DNA from: CAYMYN01 sp964394665
GTDB taxonomy: Bacteria > Planctomycetota > UBA1135 > GCA-002686595
Length of the DNA: 64,000 nucleotides
Assembly: GCA_964394665.1 (NCBI GenBank)
Contig: CAYMYN010000006.1
Coordinates: 1-64,000 of the forward strand
Direction of reading: 5' to 3'
Shown: in pieces, positions 15,552-25,378 of the stretch
How the letters are laid out: every line of letters starts with the position of its first letter
Position numbering within the stretch: the stretch's first letter is position 1
The notes under the pieces: model-generated
Database searches by the model: none
What the model saw: the letters and a program-made list of their open reading frames with translations, nothing else
Told to the model about the DNA's origin: nothing
Made by a program: the position numbers and the translations under genes

Positions 15552-16258
15552 GCCCCGTCCTCCTGGGCCAACTCGTTCGCGCGCCAGGCCTCGAGCGCGC
15601 GGCGACGCAGCTCCTGTGCGTGGGCGCTCGAACGTTCGTGCAGCTCGGCCAACTCCCGCCCCGGATCGAGCTCGTGGAGCCGGTCGAGGGTCACCGCCGC
15701 GTCGTTGAGCTCCCCCAGGGCGTCCTGCAGGGCCTTGATCGGCCGCGTGCCGTGCCCGGCCCACTCCAGGCCGTAGCGCAGGCGGCGCACCGCGCGGCGC
15801 AGCGCGTGGTAGGGAGCGAGATCGGTCGGCTCCGGATCGAGCGCGCGACCGCGGCGCGCGACGCGCGCGGTCCAGCGGGCGAGGGCCCGCTCGAGGCGCC
15901 GCGCGGGGAGCGGCGGCAGGTACCCCAGGGCCTCGACCAGGGCCGCGCAACGCGCTCCGTCCAGGCGCTGCACGAGTTCCACGCGCGCCGTCCGGTGCTC
16001 GCGTTCGAGCAACGCGCGCCAGGCGGCCGGCGGGTCGGCGCCGAGCAACACGTCGAGGTCGCGCACGTCCCCCGCGCCGCGGCGCAGCCAACGCACGTCG
16101 TCGCGCAGCACGCGCCGTCCGTCGGCGACCAACCAGGTGTCGATCCGCCCCAGGGCGACGCGCACCTGGTGCACGCCTTCGGGGTCGGCGCCCTCCCGGG
16201 CCACCGGCAGGTGCGCGACGAGGTGCTCCAGCCAGGGGGCGAGGGGGATCGTCTCCAT
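15548..16258 (-). CDS. CHAD-domain (polyphosphate-binding) protein
   Basis: A 236-residue all-helical protein. The N-terminal HLVAHLPVAREGADPEGVHQ with VHQVRVALGR, and the later HALRRAVRRLRYGLEW and LNDAAVTLDRLHEL, are the conserved His/Arg/Lys-rich helices of CHAD domains (PF05235). CHAD domains bind inorganic polyphosphate and associate with polyphosphate granules. It starts 182 bp from the divergently transcribed polyphosphate kinase and overlaps sixA, so it is very likely part of a polyphosphate-handling unit. Many CHAD proteins are fused to CYTH triphosphatase domains; this one is stand-alone. Confidence 0.88.
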   Translation of the reverse strand: METIPLAPWLEHLVAHLPVAREGADPEGVHQVRVALGRIDTWLVADGRRVLRDDVRWLRRGAGDVRDLDVLLGADPPAAWRALLEREHRTARVELVQRLDGARCAALVEALGYLPPLPARRLERALARWTARVARRGRALDPEPTDLAPYHALRRAVRRLRYGLEWAGHGTRPIKALQDALGELNDAAVTLDRLHELDPGRELAELHERSSAHAQELRRRALEAWRANELAQEDGA

Positions 16259-16440
16259 TTCGGTTCCCGGGCCATCCTACCCCGGGGCGGAACCTACACC
16301 CGGCGCGCTCCCCGGCCGATGCAGGAAGGCCCCGGCCAGCGCCCGCCCCTCGGCTTCGATGAAGACTGCGTGAAGTCGCGTCGCGCCATCCCCTGGGAGC
16401 GGCGCGCGCGAGTAGCTTCGGGGCCCCCGCGCCCCCACCC

Positions 16441-18567
16441 ATGAGCCTGGCCCAGTTCGATCCCCCTGGACCTCCCGCGACGCCCCCGGTGGAGGACCTG
16501 GGCGATCCGGCGCTCTACTCGAACCGCGAGCTGGCGCTGCTCGAGTTCCACCGCCGCGTCCTGGCCCAGGCCCGCGACCTGGACGTGCCGCTGCTCGAGC
16601 GCCTGCGGTTCCTCGCCATCAGCAGCACGAACCTCGACGAGTTTTTCGAGATCCGCGTCTCGGGCCTCAAGCAGCAGATCGAGTACGGCGTCTCTCAGAA
16701 CGGTCCCGACGGGCTCACGCCCCAGGAGACCCTGCAGCGCATCAGCGCGGTCGCCCACGAGCTGGTCGACGAGCAGTATCGCATCCTCAACGAGGACCTC
16801 CTGCCGGCCCTGGAACGCGAGGGCATCCGCCTGCTCAAGCGCGCCGACTGGACCGAGGAGCAGCAGGCCTGGACGCGCGAGTACTTCCAGGAGGAGGTGC
16901 TGCCGGTCCTGACGCCCATCGCCCTCGACCCCGCGCACCCCTTCCCGCTGGTGCTGAACAAGGGGCTCTCGTTCGCGATCAGCCTCAAGGGCAAGGACGC
17001 CTTCGGGCGCATCAGCGGGCGCGCCGTGTTGCAGGTGCCGCGCAGCCTGCCGCGGGTCACGGCCGTGCCCGCCGCGATCGCCGGAGGGCCGTACGACTTC
17101 GTGTTGCTCTCCTCGATCCTGCACGCCTACGTGGGCGAGATCTTCCCCGGGATGGAGACCCTGCGTTGCTCGCAGTTCCGCGTCACGCGCGACAGCGACC
17201 TGTGGATCGACGAGGAGGAGGCCGAGAACCTGCTCCTGGCGCTCAAGGGTGAGCTCTCCAGCCGCAACTACGGCGACCCGGTGCGCCTCGAGGTGGCCGA
17301 GAACATGACGCCCGAGATGAGCGACTACCTGCTCGCGCGCACGCGCCTGGGCAAGGAGGATCTGTTCCAGGTCCAAGGACCGGTGAACCTGCACCGGCTC
17401 TCGACGCTGTACGACCTGGTCGACAGGCCCGAGCTCAAGTACAAGCCCTTCGTGCCGCTCACTCCGCGACGTTTGAGCGGCGAACGCGACATCTTCGCCG
17501 CGATCCGCAAGGGCGACATCCTGCTGCACCACCCCTACGACTCCTTCGCGCCGGTGGTCGATCTCGTGCGCCAGGCATCCAGCGATCCGGGCGTGCTCGC
17601 CATCCGTCAGACCCTGTATCGCACGGACGCGGGGTCGCCGTTGGTGCAGGGCCTGATCGACGCGGCGCGCGCCGGCAAGGAGGTCACCGCGGTGATCGAG
17701 CTACGCGCCCGCTTCGACGAGGAGCGCAACATCGACCTGGCGACGCGCCTGCAAGCGGTCGGGGCCAGCGTGGTGTACGGCATCGTGGGCTACAAGACCC
17801 ACAGCAAGATGTTGCTCGTCGTGCGTCGCGAATCGGATGGGCTGCGGCGATACGTGCACCTGGGCACGGGGAACTACCACGCCCGCACGGCGCGCGCGTA
17901 CACCGACTTCGGCCTGCTCACCTGCGACGAGGACATCGGCGAGGACGTCAACAAGCTCTTCCTGCAGCTCACCGGGCTCGGCAAGGTGCCCAAGTTGTCC
18001 AAGCTGATGCAGGCGCCCTTCGCGTTGGCGCGCACGATGCTCGAGCTGATCGAGGCCGAGACGGAGCGGGCGCGCGCGGGCGAGCCGGCGCGCATCGTGG
18101 CCAAGATGAACGCCCTCAGCGACCCGCAGATGATCCGCGCCCTGTACCGCGCCTCCCAGGCCGGGGTCCTGGTCGACCTCGTCGTCCGCGGCATCTGCTG
18201 CCTGCGCCCGGGCCTGCCGGGCGTGTCGGAGAACATCCGCGTGCGCTCGCTCGTGGGTCGATTCCTCGAGCACCACCGCATCGTCTACTTCCTGGCCGGC
18301 GGCGCCGAGCGCGTGTACCTCTCGAGCGCCGACTGGATGGGCCGCAACCTCTACCGCCGCGTCGAGACGGCCTTCCCGATCGAGGATCCGCGACTCAAGG
18401 CGCGCGTCCTGCGCGAAGGCCTCGAACTCGCCCTGGCCGACAACTGCCAGGCTTGGATCCTGGCGCCCGACGGCACCTATGGGCGGGCGACGCCCCCCGA
18501 GGGCGAGGCTCGCCTCTCCTGCCAGGACCGCCTCGTGGCGCGCGAGTCGGAGTTCGCCGAGATCTGA
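16441..18567 (+). CDS. ppk1: Polyphosphate kinase 1
   Basis: 708 residues, the usual PPK1 length. It polymerises the gamma-phosphate of ATP into polyphosphate. Domain N begins YSNRELALLEFHRRVLAQAR. FFEIRVSGLKQQIEYG and the ALRQTLYRT-like segment (AIRQTLYRTDAGSP) follow. The catalytic histidine is in GYKTHSKMLLVVRR (His454), and the HLGTGNYHARTARAYTDFGL signature follows directly. The second conserved histidine pair lies in FLEHHRIVYF (His611-His612). The gene is divergent from sixA-CHAD and convergent with the exopolyphosphatase gene 45 bp away, so both polymer synthesis and breakdown are encoded here. A phosphate-responsive operator was looked for upstream and not recognised. Confidence 0.96.
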   Translation: MSLAQFDPPGPPATPPVEDLGDPALYSNRELALLEFHRRVLAQARDLDVPLLERLRFLAISSTNLDEFFEIRVSGLKQQIEYGVSQNGPDGLTPQETLQRISAVAHELVDEQYRILNEDLLPALEREGIRLLKRADWTEEQQAWTREYFQEEVLPVLTPIALDPAHPFPLVLNKGLSFAISLKGKDAFGRISGRAVLQVPRSLPRVTAVPAAIAGGPYDFVLLSSILHAYVGEIFPGMETLRCSQFRVTRDSDLWIDEEEAENLLLALKGELSSRNYGDPVRLEVAENMTPEMSDYLLARTRLGKEDLFQVQGPVNLHRLSTLYDLVDRPELKYKPFVPLTPRRLSGERDIFAAIRKGDILLHHPYDSFAPVVDLVRQASSDPGVLAIRQTLYRTDAGSPLVQGLIDAARAGKEVTAVIELRARFDEERNIDLATRLQAVGASVVYGIVGYKTHSKMLLVVRRESDGLRRYVHLGTGNYHARTARAYTDFGLLTCDEDIGEDVNKLFLQLTGLGKVPKLSKLMQAPFALARTMLELIEAETERARAGEPARIVAKMNALSDPQMIRALYRASQAGVLVDLVVRGICCLRPGLPGVSENIRVRSLVGRFLEHHRIVYFLAGGAERVYLSSADWMGRNLYRRVETAFPIEDPRLKARVLREGLELALADNCQAWILAPDGTYGRATPPEGEARLSCQDRLVARESEFAEI

Positions 18568-18612
18568 AGGCCGGGGACGCGCGCCCCAGACTCCAGCGGA
18601 ACCCATCCGGGT

Positions 18613-20151
18613 TCAATCGGGCTCGGGGACGGATGGCGCGGGCGGGAGGGTCGCCAGGCGCAGCTCCACGTCGATCGCCGCGAGCTGCGCGCTCTCCTGC
18701 AGCAGGTCGGCGCGCGTCAGGGGGTGGCGCTCGAACCACTCGGGGTCGAAGCGCAGCTCGAGCACGTTCTTGCGCGCCTCGGCCAGGATGCGCGGGACCG
18801 GCAGGGTGGCGCGGCTGCGGTTGAGCAACACACCCAGTCGCAGCAGGACCGCGAGCCGCAGGACGAGCCGCGCGTCGATGGGTTGGACCATGTGCGCGAC
18901 GCGCTCGCCCGCGATCTTCCGGCGGTGGAGCTGGATCAGGGCCGCCAGGAGTTGTTGACCGCGGCGCGTGAAGCCCGGGAGCACGGAGTGGGCGACGATG
19001 TACGCGCCGTGGCGGTGGTGGCCCGAGTGCGCGATCGAGAGGCCGATCTCGTGCAGGCGCGCGGCCCAGGAGAGGAGCTGGCGGTCGCGCTCGGGGTCGA
19101 GCTTCCACTCGCCCGCGAGCTGGTCGAAGAGGCCCAGCGCGCTGCGCTCGACCCGCGAGGCGTGTTGCGCGTCGAGGTGGTAGAGCTCCATCATGCGCCG
19201 GATCGTGCGGTCGCGCACGTCCTCGTGGCGGATGCGGCCGACCAGGTCGTAGAGCAACCCCTCGCGCAGCGCGCCCTGCGACGCGCCCATGCGCTCGATG
19301 TCGAAGGCCTCGAAGACGGCGATCAGGATCGCCAGTCCACCGGGCAGGACCCCGCGCCGATCGAGGGCCAGGCCCGGCAGTTGGACCGCGTGGGCGTCGC
19401 CGGCTCCGACCAGCGCCTTGCGCAGGCGGCGTAGGCCCTTGAGCGTGATGCCGCGCTCGCGCCAGCCGGCCTCGCGCAGGATGTCGTCGACGGCCAGGAT
19501 CGTGCCCGAGGAGCCCACGCAGCTCTCCCAGCCCAGCGAGCGGAACGGGCGCTCGATGCCGCGCAACTCGAGGCGCGCTTCGAGCTCGGCGCGCTCGAAG
19601 GCCGCCGCGCTGACCTTGCCCTCGGGGAAGAAGCGCAGCGAGTAGCTCACGCAACCCATGTGCAGGCTGTGCACCGAGAGCGCCTCGAACTTCTCGCCCA
19701 GGATGCACTCGGTGCTGCCGCCGCCGATGTCGACCACCAGGCGTCGGCCCTCGTCGTCGGCCAGGTCGTGGGCCACTCCGAGGTAGACCAGGCGCGCTTC
19801 CTCCGTGCCCGAGATGGTCTCGATGCGGTGGCCGAGGGCCTGCTCGGCCGCCCCCAAGAACTCCTCGCCGTTCCGCGCCTGGCGCAGCGCGCTCGTGCCG
19901 ACGGCGCGCACGTTCTCCGGAGGCAGGTCCCGCAGGCGCTGGCCGAAACGCTCGAGGCAGGCGAGCGCGCGCTCGACCGTCGCGGGGGTGAGCGTGCGCC
20001 GCTCGTCGAGGCCCATCGCGAGCGCCACCCGTTCGCGCAGGCGGTCGACGATGTGGGGCTCCCCGTGCCGGAGCTGGGCCACGACCAGGTGGAAGCTGTT
20101 CGAGCCCAGGTCGACGGCCGCCAGGCCGGGTTCGCCGCGGGGGAAGGGCAT
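18613..20151 (-). CDS. ppx: Exopolyphosphatase / pppGpp phosphohydrolase (Ppx/GppA family)
   Basis: 512 residues with two ASKHA-fold domains and a C-terminal HD-like region. The N-terminal phosphate loop is AAVDLGSNSFHLVVAQ; the second is LVVDIGGGSTECILG, followed by LGMGCVS-type residues (HMGCVSYSLRFF). The C-terminal part (EIGLSIAHSGHHRHGAYIVA) is the HD-like domain of long Ppx proteins. I chose ATG 20151 because the frame upstream has no homology and family proteins start right before the DLGS motif. It is expected to degrade the polymer made by the convergent PPK1. A pppGpp role cannot be excluded. Confidence 0.93.
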   Translation of the reverse strand: MPFPRGEPGLAAVDLGSNSFHLVVAQLRHGEPHIVDRLRERVALAMGLDERRTLTPATVERALACLERFGQRLRDLPPENVRAVGTSALRQARNGEEFLGAAEQALGHRIETISGTEEARLVYLGVAHDLADDEGRRLVVDIGGGSTECILGEKFEALSVHSLHMGCVSYSLRFFPEGKVSAAAFERAELEARLELRGIERPFRSLGWESCVGSSGTILAVDDILREAGWRERGITLKGLRRLRKALVGAGDAHAVQLPGLALDRRGVLPGGLAILIAVFEAFDIERMGASQGALREGLLYDLVGRIRHEDVRDRTIRRMMELYHLDAQHASRVERSALGLFDQLAGEWKLDPERDRQLLSWAARLHEIGLSIAHSGHHRHGAYIVAHSVLPGFTRRGQQLLAALIQLHRRKIAGERVAHMVQPIDARLVLRLAVLLRLGVLLNRSRATLPVPRILAEARKNVLELRFDPEWFERHPLTRADLLQESAQLAAIDVELRLATLPPAPSVPEPD

Positions 20152-20210
20152 CCCGCGCACCGTAGGGGCCGGCCGGCTGGGCCACAAGGGCAGCGCGGCG
20201 CGGCTGGGCG

Positions 20211-21260
20211 TCAGGCCGGGAGGGCCCAGACGGCGCGCAGGGCCTCGATCACCTCGCGCTTGATCTCGACGGCCGGGATGCGGCTGGGCTCGAGTCGCGA
20301 GGAGTGCTCGGCGAAGGGTTCCGCGTCGGGGCGCCCGTACCACAGCTCGGGGGCCGGGCTGGAGACTGCCTGGGCGTGCCAGCGGTGCTCGCGTTTGCCC
20401 GCGCGTTCCTCCAGCCGTTCGAGGCGCTCGGCAAGTGCCCCGAGGTCGGGCCGCGGCGCGGGTTCGCGGCGCGGCAAGTCGAACCACGAGGTGGTGTTCA
20501 GCACCAGGCGCGCGGTCGTGCCGCCCAGGCCCGGCCCGAGCACGAGCACGCGGTCGGCCTTGGTCGACCCGAAGAGCGCGTGGCGCCCCGGGTCGAACGT
20601 GCCCTCGGCGCCGGGGCGGCGGCTCGTCTGACCGTGGCCGGCCGTGAACACGGTCAGGTCGAGGTGCACGAGGTCGTCGCGCGCGCCGCGCGCCAGGTCC
20701 GCGAGGTCGGCGTGCAGGGCCACCAGGGCCGGCTCCCACAGCTCGCGTTCGGCCTCGAGATCGCCGTCGAGCCAGGCCGGCAAGCGCTCGAAGCCCGCGC
20801 GGTAGCACAGCTCGTGGCGCTCGAGATCGGAGAGGCCCTCCATGCGCGCCGCCAGGGGGGAGCGCTCGGGGTCGGCGTAGGCGCTCACGAGCGCGTCGAT
20901 CTGGAAGGCCTGGTCGGAGGGGTGACGGAAGAAGTCGCCGGCCTCGGCCGCGGCGAGCAGGCCCTCGGCGCGCGCGCGGGCGGCTTCGGGGTGCAGCAGC
21001 GCGAAGGCCGAGCACAGCCCGTCGGTGTCGTAGTGGTTGGTGACGATCGCCCGGCAGCCGGCGGCGAGCTCGCGGCGGCGCGCCTCGGGGAGCTCGTTGA
21101 ACGCCAGCGCGATGCCCGTCGAGAGCGGCTGGCGCAGCTCGGCCGGCGTGCGGTTGCCGGGCCAGTGCGAGAGCTCGAGGCCGGGGGCGCCGAAGGCCCC
21201 GTCGACGCTGATCACGGGTTCGTCGCCGGGCTCGGTCTGGATGCGGAACGGGAGGTCCAT
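20211..21260 (-). CDS. Uncharacterised protein with NHYDTDG motif
   Basis: 349 residues, no signal peptide, start at the ATG preceding DLPFRIQTEPGDE. The most telling stretch is RAIVTNHYDTDGLCSAFALL near residue 80. It has an Asp-x-Asp-Gly core reminiscent of DHH-type metal sites, but no other DHH motif was found. Further conserved-looking segments are ELSHWPGNRTP, TVFTAGHGQTSRR and LVLNTTSWFDLPRR. The C-terminal part is rich in Glu/Arg. The 59-bp spacing suggests possible co-transcription with ppx downstream. I do not recognise the family; a hydrolase-like role is only a guess. Confidence 0.6.
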   Translation of the reverse strand: MDLPFRIQTEPGDEPVISVDGAFGAPGLELSHWPGNRTPAELRQPLSTGIALAFNELPEARRRELAAGCRAIVTNHYDTDGLCSAFALLHPEAARARAEGLLAAAEAGDFFRHPSDQAFQIDALVSAYADPERSPLAARMEGLSDLERHELCYRAGFERLPAWLDGDLEAERELWEPALVALHADLADLARGARDDLVHLDLTVFTAGHGQTSRRPGAEGTFDPGRHALFGSTKADRVLVLGPGLGGTTARLVLNTTSWFDLPRREPAPRPDLGALAERLERLEERAGKREHRWHAQAVSSPAPELWYGRPDAEPFAEHSSRLEPSRIPAVEIKREVIEALRAVWALPA

Positions 21261-21324
21261 GGGCGTCGGGTGGGGGAGCGGGGGTGCTCGGCGCGCAGCC
21301 TAGCTTCACCCCCGGCTCCTGTCC

Positions 21325-22902
21325 TCAGTCGCCGGAACCGGCGCCGCGGCCTTCGCCGCCCTCGCCGCCGGCCCGCCGCTTCATCAGGGCCTCGAGGCGC
21401 TGCAGGTTGTTGCGGCTGTCGCGCAGCGCGATCTGGTAGATCTCGCGCAGCTCGGGGTCGAGGTCGGTGCGCGCCAGCTCCTCCAGGGCGCGCTCGGTCG
21501 AGCGCAGGTACATGCGCTTGGCTTCCTCGAGGTCCTTCCCGAAGCAGTAGTGGAGCACGACCGCCGTGTCGTTGAGGTAGGCGGGGTCGTCGGGGGCGAG
21601 CTCCAGCGCACGGCGGTAGGCCGCCAGGGACTTCTCGTAGTGCTCGAAGCGCTCGCGCTGCTTGGCCTCGCTGCGTTCGCGGGTCAGGGCGTCGCCCGCG
21701 TCGCGATAGAAGAGCCCGATGTCGTTCCAGGTGTTGGGGTCCGCGGGGCGCACTTCGGCGCGCAGCTCGCTGAGCCAGGCCGCTTCGAGGTTGCGCTCGG
21801 GTTGACTACGCTTCTGGGTGGTGGTCAAGAATCCCAGCACGGCGAAGTCGCCGTCCCCGCCCTGGACGAGCTGGGCCACCAGACCCGCGCGGTCGGCCCG
21901 CGAGTACTCCTTCAGGGCGCCGAGCGCGCCGTCGTAGTCGCGTTGCTGGAAGCGCGCATGGGCGACGTAGTAGTAGGCGTTGGCGTAGGCTGGCCACTTG
22001 CGCACCGACTCGAGCAGCGCCTCCTCGGCGGCCTTGTGTTGCTTCTGGTCGAAGCGCGACCAGCCCAGCCACCACAGCAGGGTGGCGTCGGAGCTCGTCT
22101 GCTTGCCGTAGCGGCGGACGAACTGGATGTGGCCGTCCTCGAGCACGGCCAGGAAGGCCTCCCGGCCGCGCGTGTTGAGCAGGGCTCCGAAGTCGGCCTG
22201 GGTCGGGTCGTAGCCCAGGGACCGCGCGTAGGCCTGGTCCGCTTCACGCCCCTGTTCGCGCCAGGCGCGGGCGTTGCCGAGCTGCCACAGGGTGCGCGCG
22301 AGTTGCGCGCGCGCCGCGGGCTCCGTGGGATCCCCGTGGGCTTCGACGGCGCGCGCGAAGGCCGTCAGGGCCCGCTCGAGGTGCGCCGCGGCTTCCTCCT
22401 TGCGCGCCTCGTCGGCGTTCGCGGCGCTGAATTGCGAGAACGCCACGCGGCCGAGCCAGAACCAACCCTCCGGCGCCTTGCCGTCGAGCTCGACGCCCTT
22501 CTCCGCCGCCTGGCGCGCCTGCGGCAGGTCCTGGCCGTACCAGGCGCACTCGGCCCACTTGACGTAGGCGTCCGCGAAACGCGTCGGCGCGGCCTCGACG
22601 GCGCGCGCGAACTGGGCCGCGGCGTCGTCGAAGTGGATCGCGACCATGCCGCTGCCCTGGGCCATGCCGTCCTGGGCCATGCGGTGGAAGGCGAGGCCCG
22701 ACAGATACGCCCCGGCCGCGGGGTCCGCCTTCTCGAGCATCTCGGCGATGGCCAGGGCCTCGAGGGTCTTGCCGGCCGCGACGGTCGCGCGGCCGCGCTC
22801 GAGGTCGGCGGCCGGGTCCTGCGACGCGGTGGGGGAGGGAAGCGCGGCGGCGCGCACCGGCGCCGCGGCCAGGAGGGGGAGGAGGAGCGCGAGGGTTCGC
22901 AT
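21325..22902 (-). CDS. Exported TPR protein 1
   Basis: 525 residues. MRTLALLLPLLAAAPVRAAA is a signal peptide that sets the start; the frame extends further upstream but without sense. The rest is helical repeats: LERGRATVAAGKTLEALAIA, FADAYVKWAECAWYGQDLPQ, ATLLWWLGWSRFDQKQHKAA, YANAYYYVAHARFQQRDYDG, then AYRRALELAPDDPAYLNDTA. The tail is Gly/Glu-rich. It is a solenoid scaffold outside the cytoplasm. It starts 29 bp after the next minus-strand gene, and the two share the unusual phrase L(S/A)PDD.....NDTg.vL.Y, so they look like a duplicated pair acting together. The partner is unknown. Confidence 0.8.
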   Translation of the reverse strand: MRTLALLLPLLAAAPVRAAALPSPTASQDPAADLERGRATVAAGKTLEALAIAEMLEKADPAAGAYLSGLAFHRMAQDGMAQGSGMVAIHFDDAAAQFARAVEAAPTRFADAYVKWAECAWYGQDLPQARQAAEKGVELDGKAPEGWFWLGRVAFSQFSAANADEARKEEAAAHLERALTAFARAVEAHGDPTEPAARAQLARTLWQLGNARAWREQGREADQAYARSLGYDPTQADFGALLNTRGREAFLAVLEDGHIQFVRRYGKQTSSDATLLWWLGWSRFDQKQHKAAEEALLESVRKWPAYANAYYYVAHARFQQRDYDGALGALKEYSRADRAGLVAQLVQGGDGDFAVLGFLTTTQKRSQPERNLEAAWLSELRAEVRPADPNTWNDIGLFYRDAGDALTRERSEAKQRERFEHYEKSLAAYRRALELAPDDPAYLNDTAVVLHYCFGKDLEEAKRMYLRSTERALEELARTDLDPELREIYQIALRDSRNNLQRLEALMKRRAGGEGGEGRGAGSGD

Positions 22903-22931
22903 GGTCGTCGGATGGGCGGGGAGAGGGGCGG

Positions 22932-25052
22932 TCAGCCTTCGAAGGCGGCGCGCAAGGTACGCAGCGCGGCGGCGCGCGCGAGCACGGCCTGTGCGTCGCC
23001 CGGCGCCCAGGCGTAGGCGGCGACGACGGTGGCCGCGTCGAGGCGCCCCTCGACGACGTGCCGCGCGAGGGGGATCAGGAAGCCGGGGACGTCCTGTCGG
23101 GTCCAGGGCGCGTGGGCCATCGAGGCCTCGAGGGGTGCCAGGGCGGCCGCCGCGTCGCCGCGCCAGCACAGCTCGAGGTAGCCGAGGTTCTGGTAGGCAT
23201 CGCCGACCGCCGTGTGCAGGTCGTCGTCCTCGGCCAGGGTCCCGGCCTCGATGCGCGGCAGGCCGACGGCGATGGCGCGTTCGTGGTAGGCGCGGGCGGT
23301 CTCGGGTTCACGTCGCAGGTAGTAGGTGAGGATCAACCCCGTGTCGTTGACCACGCGCGCGTCGTCGGGGGAGAGCTCGCTGGCGCGCACGTAGCTCGCG
23401 AAGCTCGTCTCCATCGTCTCGCGCGCGCGGGCGAGCAGCGCCAGGCCTTGTTCGACGAGTTCGGGCCGTCCCTGGGTCGCGCCGCGTTCGACCAGCGCGC
23501 TGCCGCTGCGCTCGAGGGCCTCGGCCGCGTCGCGGTTCAAGAAGCCCGCGTCGTTCGCCAGGGCCGGATCCGTGGGCCGATACTCGCTCAGCGCGCGCAC
23601 GATGCGTCCGGCCTGGGCCAGGGCCTCGTCGCGCTCGGACTGCGCGAGCTCCTCGTCCTGGGAGCGCGCGTACCAGCGGCCCGCGAGTCGATTGAGCGAA
23701 TCGACGCCCGAGAACAGGCGGCCGGGATACTGCCACTCGAGGCCGCCGGGGAGGGTCTCCTCCATCGAGAGGAAGGCGCGCTCGGCCGTGTCGAGCTCGT
23801 CGGCCCACAGGTGCACCCAGCCGACGCCCGCACGGCACAGGGCCTCGCGGCCCAGGCAGGCCTCGGCGTACTCGGGGTTGAGGGCCCGCGCGCGCGCGAA
23901 GCTGGCGGCGGCGCGCCCGAAGTCGGCGGCGCTGGCCGTGCGCTCGTCGAGTCGCTCGAGGGCCGACTCGAGCTGGTCCTGGGCCAGGAACCAATGGGCC
24001 AGGGCCGAGGAGCCGTGGCGCTCGACGATCGCGGTGTAGATGCGCACCGTCTCCGTCGGGCCGCCGAGGCCGCGCGCGAGCCGCGCCAGGTTCTCGTGCA
24101 GGGGCAGCGCCTCGGGCAGGACGTCGATGCCGCGCTCGAGCACGTCGGCGGCCCCCCGCGCGTCGCCGGCCCACTCGTGGTAGGCGGCGAGCTGGCGCCA
24201 AGGGGCCTCGTCGTCGGGCGCGTTCCCGAGCCAGGTCTCGAGGGCCGCGCGGGTGGATTCCTCGAGCTCCTGGGCGCGCTGCGTCTCCCCGTTCTGGCGC
24301 GCCAGGCGGAAGCGATCGAAGAGGGCTTCGGCGAGCACCTGTTCGGGGCTCGGGCTCGCGGGCAGCTCGCCGCGCTCGAGTCGGCCCGCGGCGAGGTCCG
24401 CGAGCAACGCGCGGGCCAGGAAGGCCGACCGCTCGAGGGGCGCCGCGTCGCCGTCGGCGTAGTGCAAGAGGCGCGCGGCGCGCGCGCCGTAGTAGCGCGC
24501 GGCGGGTTCGCTCGGCGCGGCGCTCTCGGCCGAGGCCAACGCGTCCTGGAACAGGAACACCTCGCCGATCTCCTCGCCCAGGGCCAGCGCCGCGCGCGCG
24601 CGCAGGTGATTCGCCCGCGGATGGCGCGCGTCGATCGCGAGCGCCTCGTCGAGCAGGAGCAAGGCCGTCCGCGGGTCGTTCCCTAGCACCGCGGGCTCGG
24701 CGCGCTCGAGCAACGCCCCGAGCACCCGGTCCGCGATGCGCGTGCGAGCCTCCTCGGCGAGCGCGGGCACCGGCCGCGGCTCCAGGGCGAAGGCCCGGCG
24801 CAGGGCGGTCAGGGCCTCCCGGTCGCGGCCGGCCCGCTCGAGCTCCAGGGCGCCCTCCAGGCGCTGGCGGAACAACAAGCCCTGCACGAGCACGTGCGCG
24901 CGCTCGAAGTCCCCCTCGGCCAGGGCCTGGCGGGCCTCCTCGACCCGCTCCGGCGCCGTCGCGGGGGAATCCTGCGGCGCCGCGGAGGCCGCTGCGGGGG
25001 CGAGCGCGCCGGCCAGGGCCAACGCGAGCGGAGCGAGCAGGTGAGGGAGCAT
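22932..25052 (-). CDS. Exported TPR protein 2
   Basis: 706 residues with signal peptide MLPHLLAPLALALAGALAPA followed by an Ala-rich cleavage region. TPR-like helices run throughout (ARQALAEGDFERAHVLVQGL, EALTALRRAFALEPRPVPAL, ALLLLDEALAIDARHPRANH, AADFGRAAASFARARALNPE). The end (YVRASELSPDDARVVNDTGL and ILTYYLRREPETARAYHERA) parallels the end of the next gene. It is the upstream member of a two-gene unit. A TAGACT motif 82 bp upstream on the same strand is the likely -10 element. No enzymatic motif was seen. Confidence 0.8.
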   Translation of the reverse strand: MLPHLLAPLALALAGALAPAAASAAPQDSPATAPERVEEARQALAEGDFERAHVLVQGLLFRQRLEGALELERAGRDREALTALRRAFALEPRPVPALAEEARTRIADRVLGALLERAEPAVLGNDPRTALLLLDEALAIDARHPRANHLRARAALALGEEIGEVFLFQDALASAESAAPSEPAARYYGARAARLLHYADGDAAPLERSAFLARALLADLAAGRLERGELPASPSPEQVLAEALFDRFRLARQNGETQRAQELEESTRAALETWLGNAPDDEAPWRQLAAYHEWAGDARGAADVLERGIDVLPEALPLHENLARLARGLGGPTETVRIYTAIVERHGSSALAHWFLAQDQLESALERLDERTASAADFGRAAASFARARALNPEYAEACLGREALCRAGVGWVHLWADELDTAERAFLSMEETLPGGLEWQYPGRLFSGVDSLNRLAGRWYARSQDEELAQSERDEALAQAGRIVRALSEYRPTDPALANDAGFLNRDAAEALERSGSALVERGATQGRPELVEQGLALLARARETMETSFASYVRASELSPDDARVVNDTGLILTYYLRREPETARAYHERAIAVGLPRIEAGTLAEDDDLHTAVGDAYQNLGYLELCWRGDAAAALAPLEASMAHAPWTRQDVPGFLIPLARHVVEGRLDAATVVAAYAWAPGDAQAVLARAAALRTLRAAFEG

Positions 25053-25378
25053 GGGGACCTCGCGGCTGAGGTGGAGGAGCGCGCCTGGCGCGGTGCGGCC
25101 GGAACGGGGGAGGGGGCCGAAGCGGGGGCGAACAGTCTAGCCCCACCGAGGTTCGGCCCGCCCGCGGGGATCCGCGGCCGGGCCTGGGGTGCAGGCGCGG
25201 GTAGTTCGGACTGGCGCGTGGGTCACCGCGGAAGGAGCTTCGGCCGACCTCGGGGCGGCGAGCAGGAACGCACGGAAATCGTCCCCGCCGCTTCCCCCGC
25301 GCGCCGGCGCGGGGAAGATAGGCCGCCGCCCGCGCGTCCCTCGCGCCCTCCGCGCCCCCGCCGGGGTCGACTCCGCCC
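25053..25378. promoter_or_regulatory. Divergent promoter region with minus-strand TAGACT
   Basis: A 326-bp non-coding stretch between the TPR gene (minus) and the lipoprotein gene (plus). On the minus strand TAGACT occurs at 25134-25139, the same hexamer seen before other genes here, but no good -35 lies 17 bases away. No ORF or strong hairpin was recognised. Confidence 0.4.

Noticed and set aside
16259..16440. Pho-box-like operator between CHAD and ppk1
   Set aside because: Only weak direct repeats around GTGAAGTCGCG were seen; they do not match the spacing of a Pho box.
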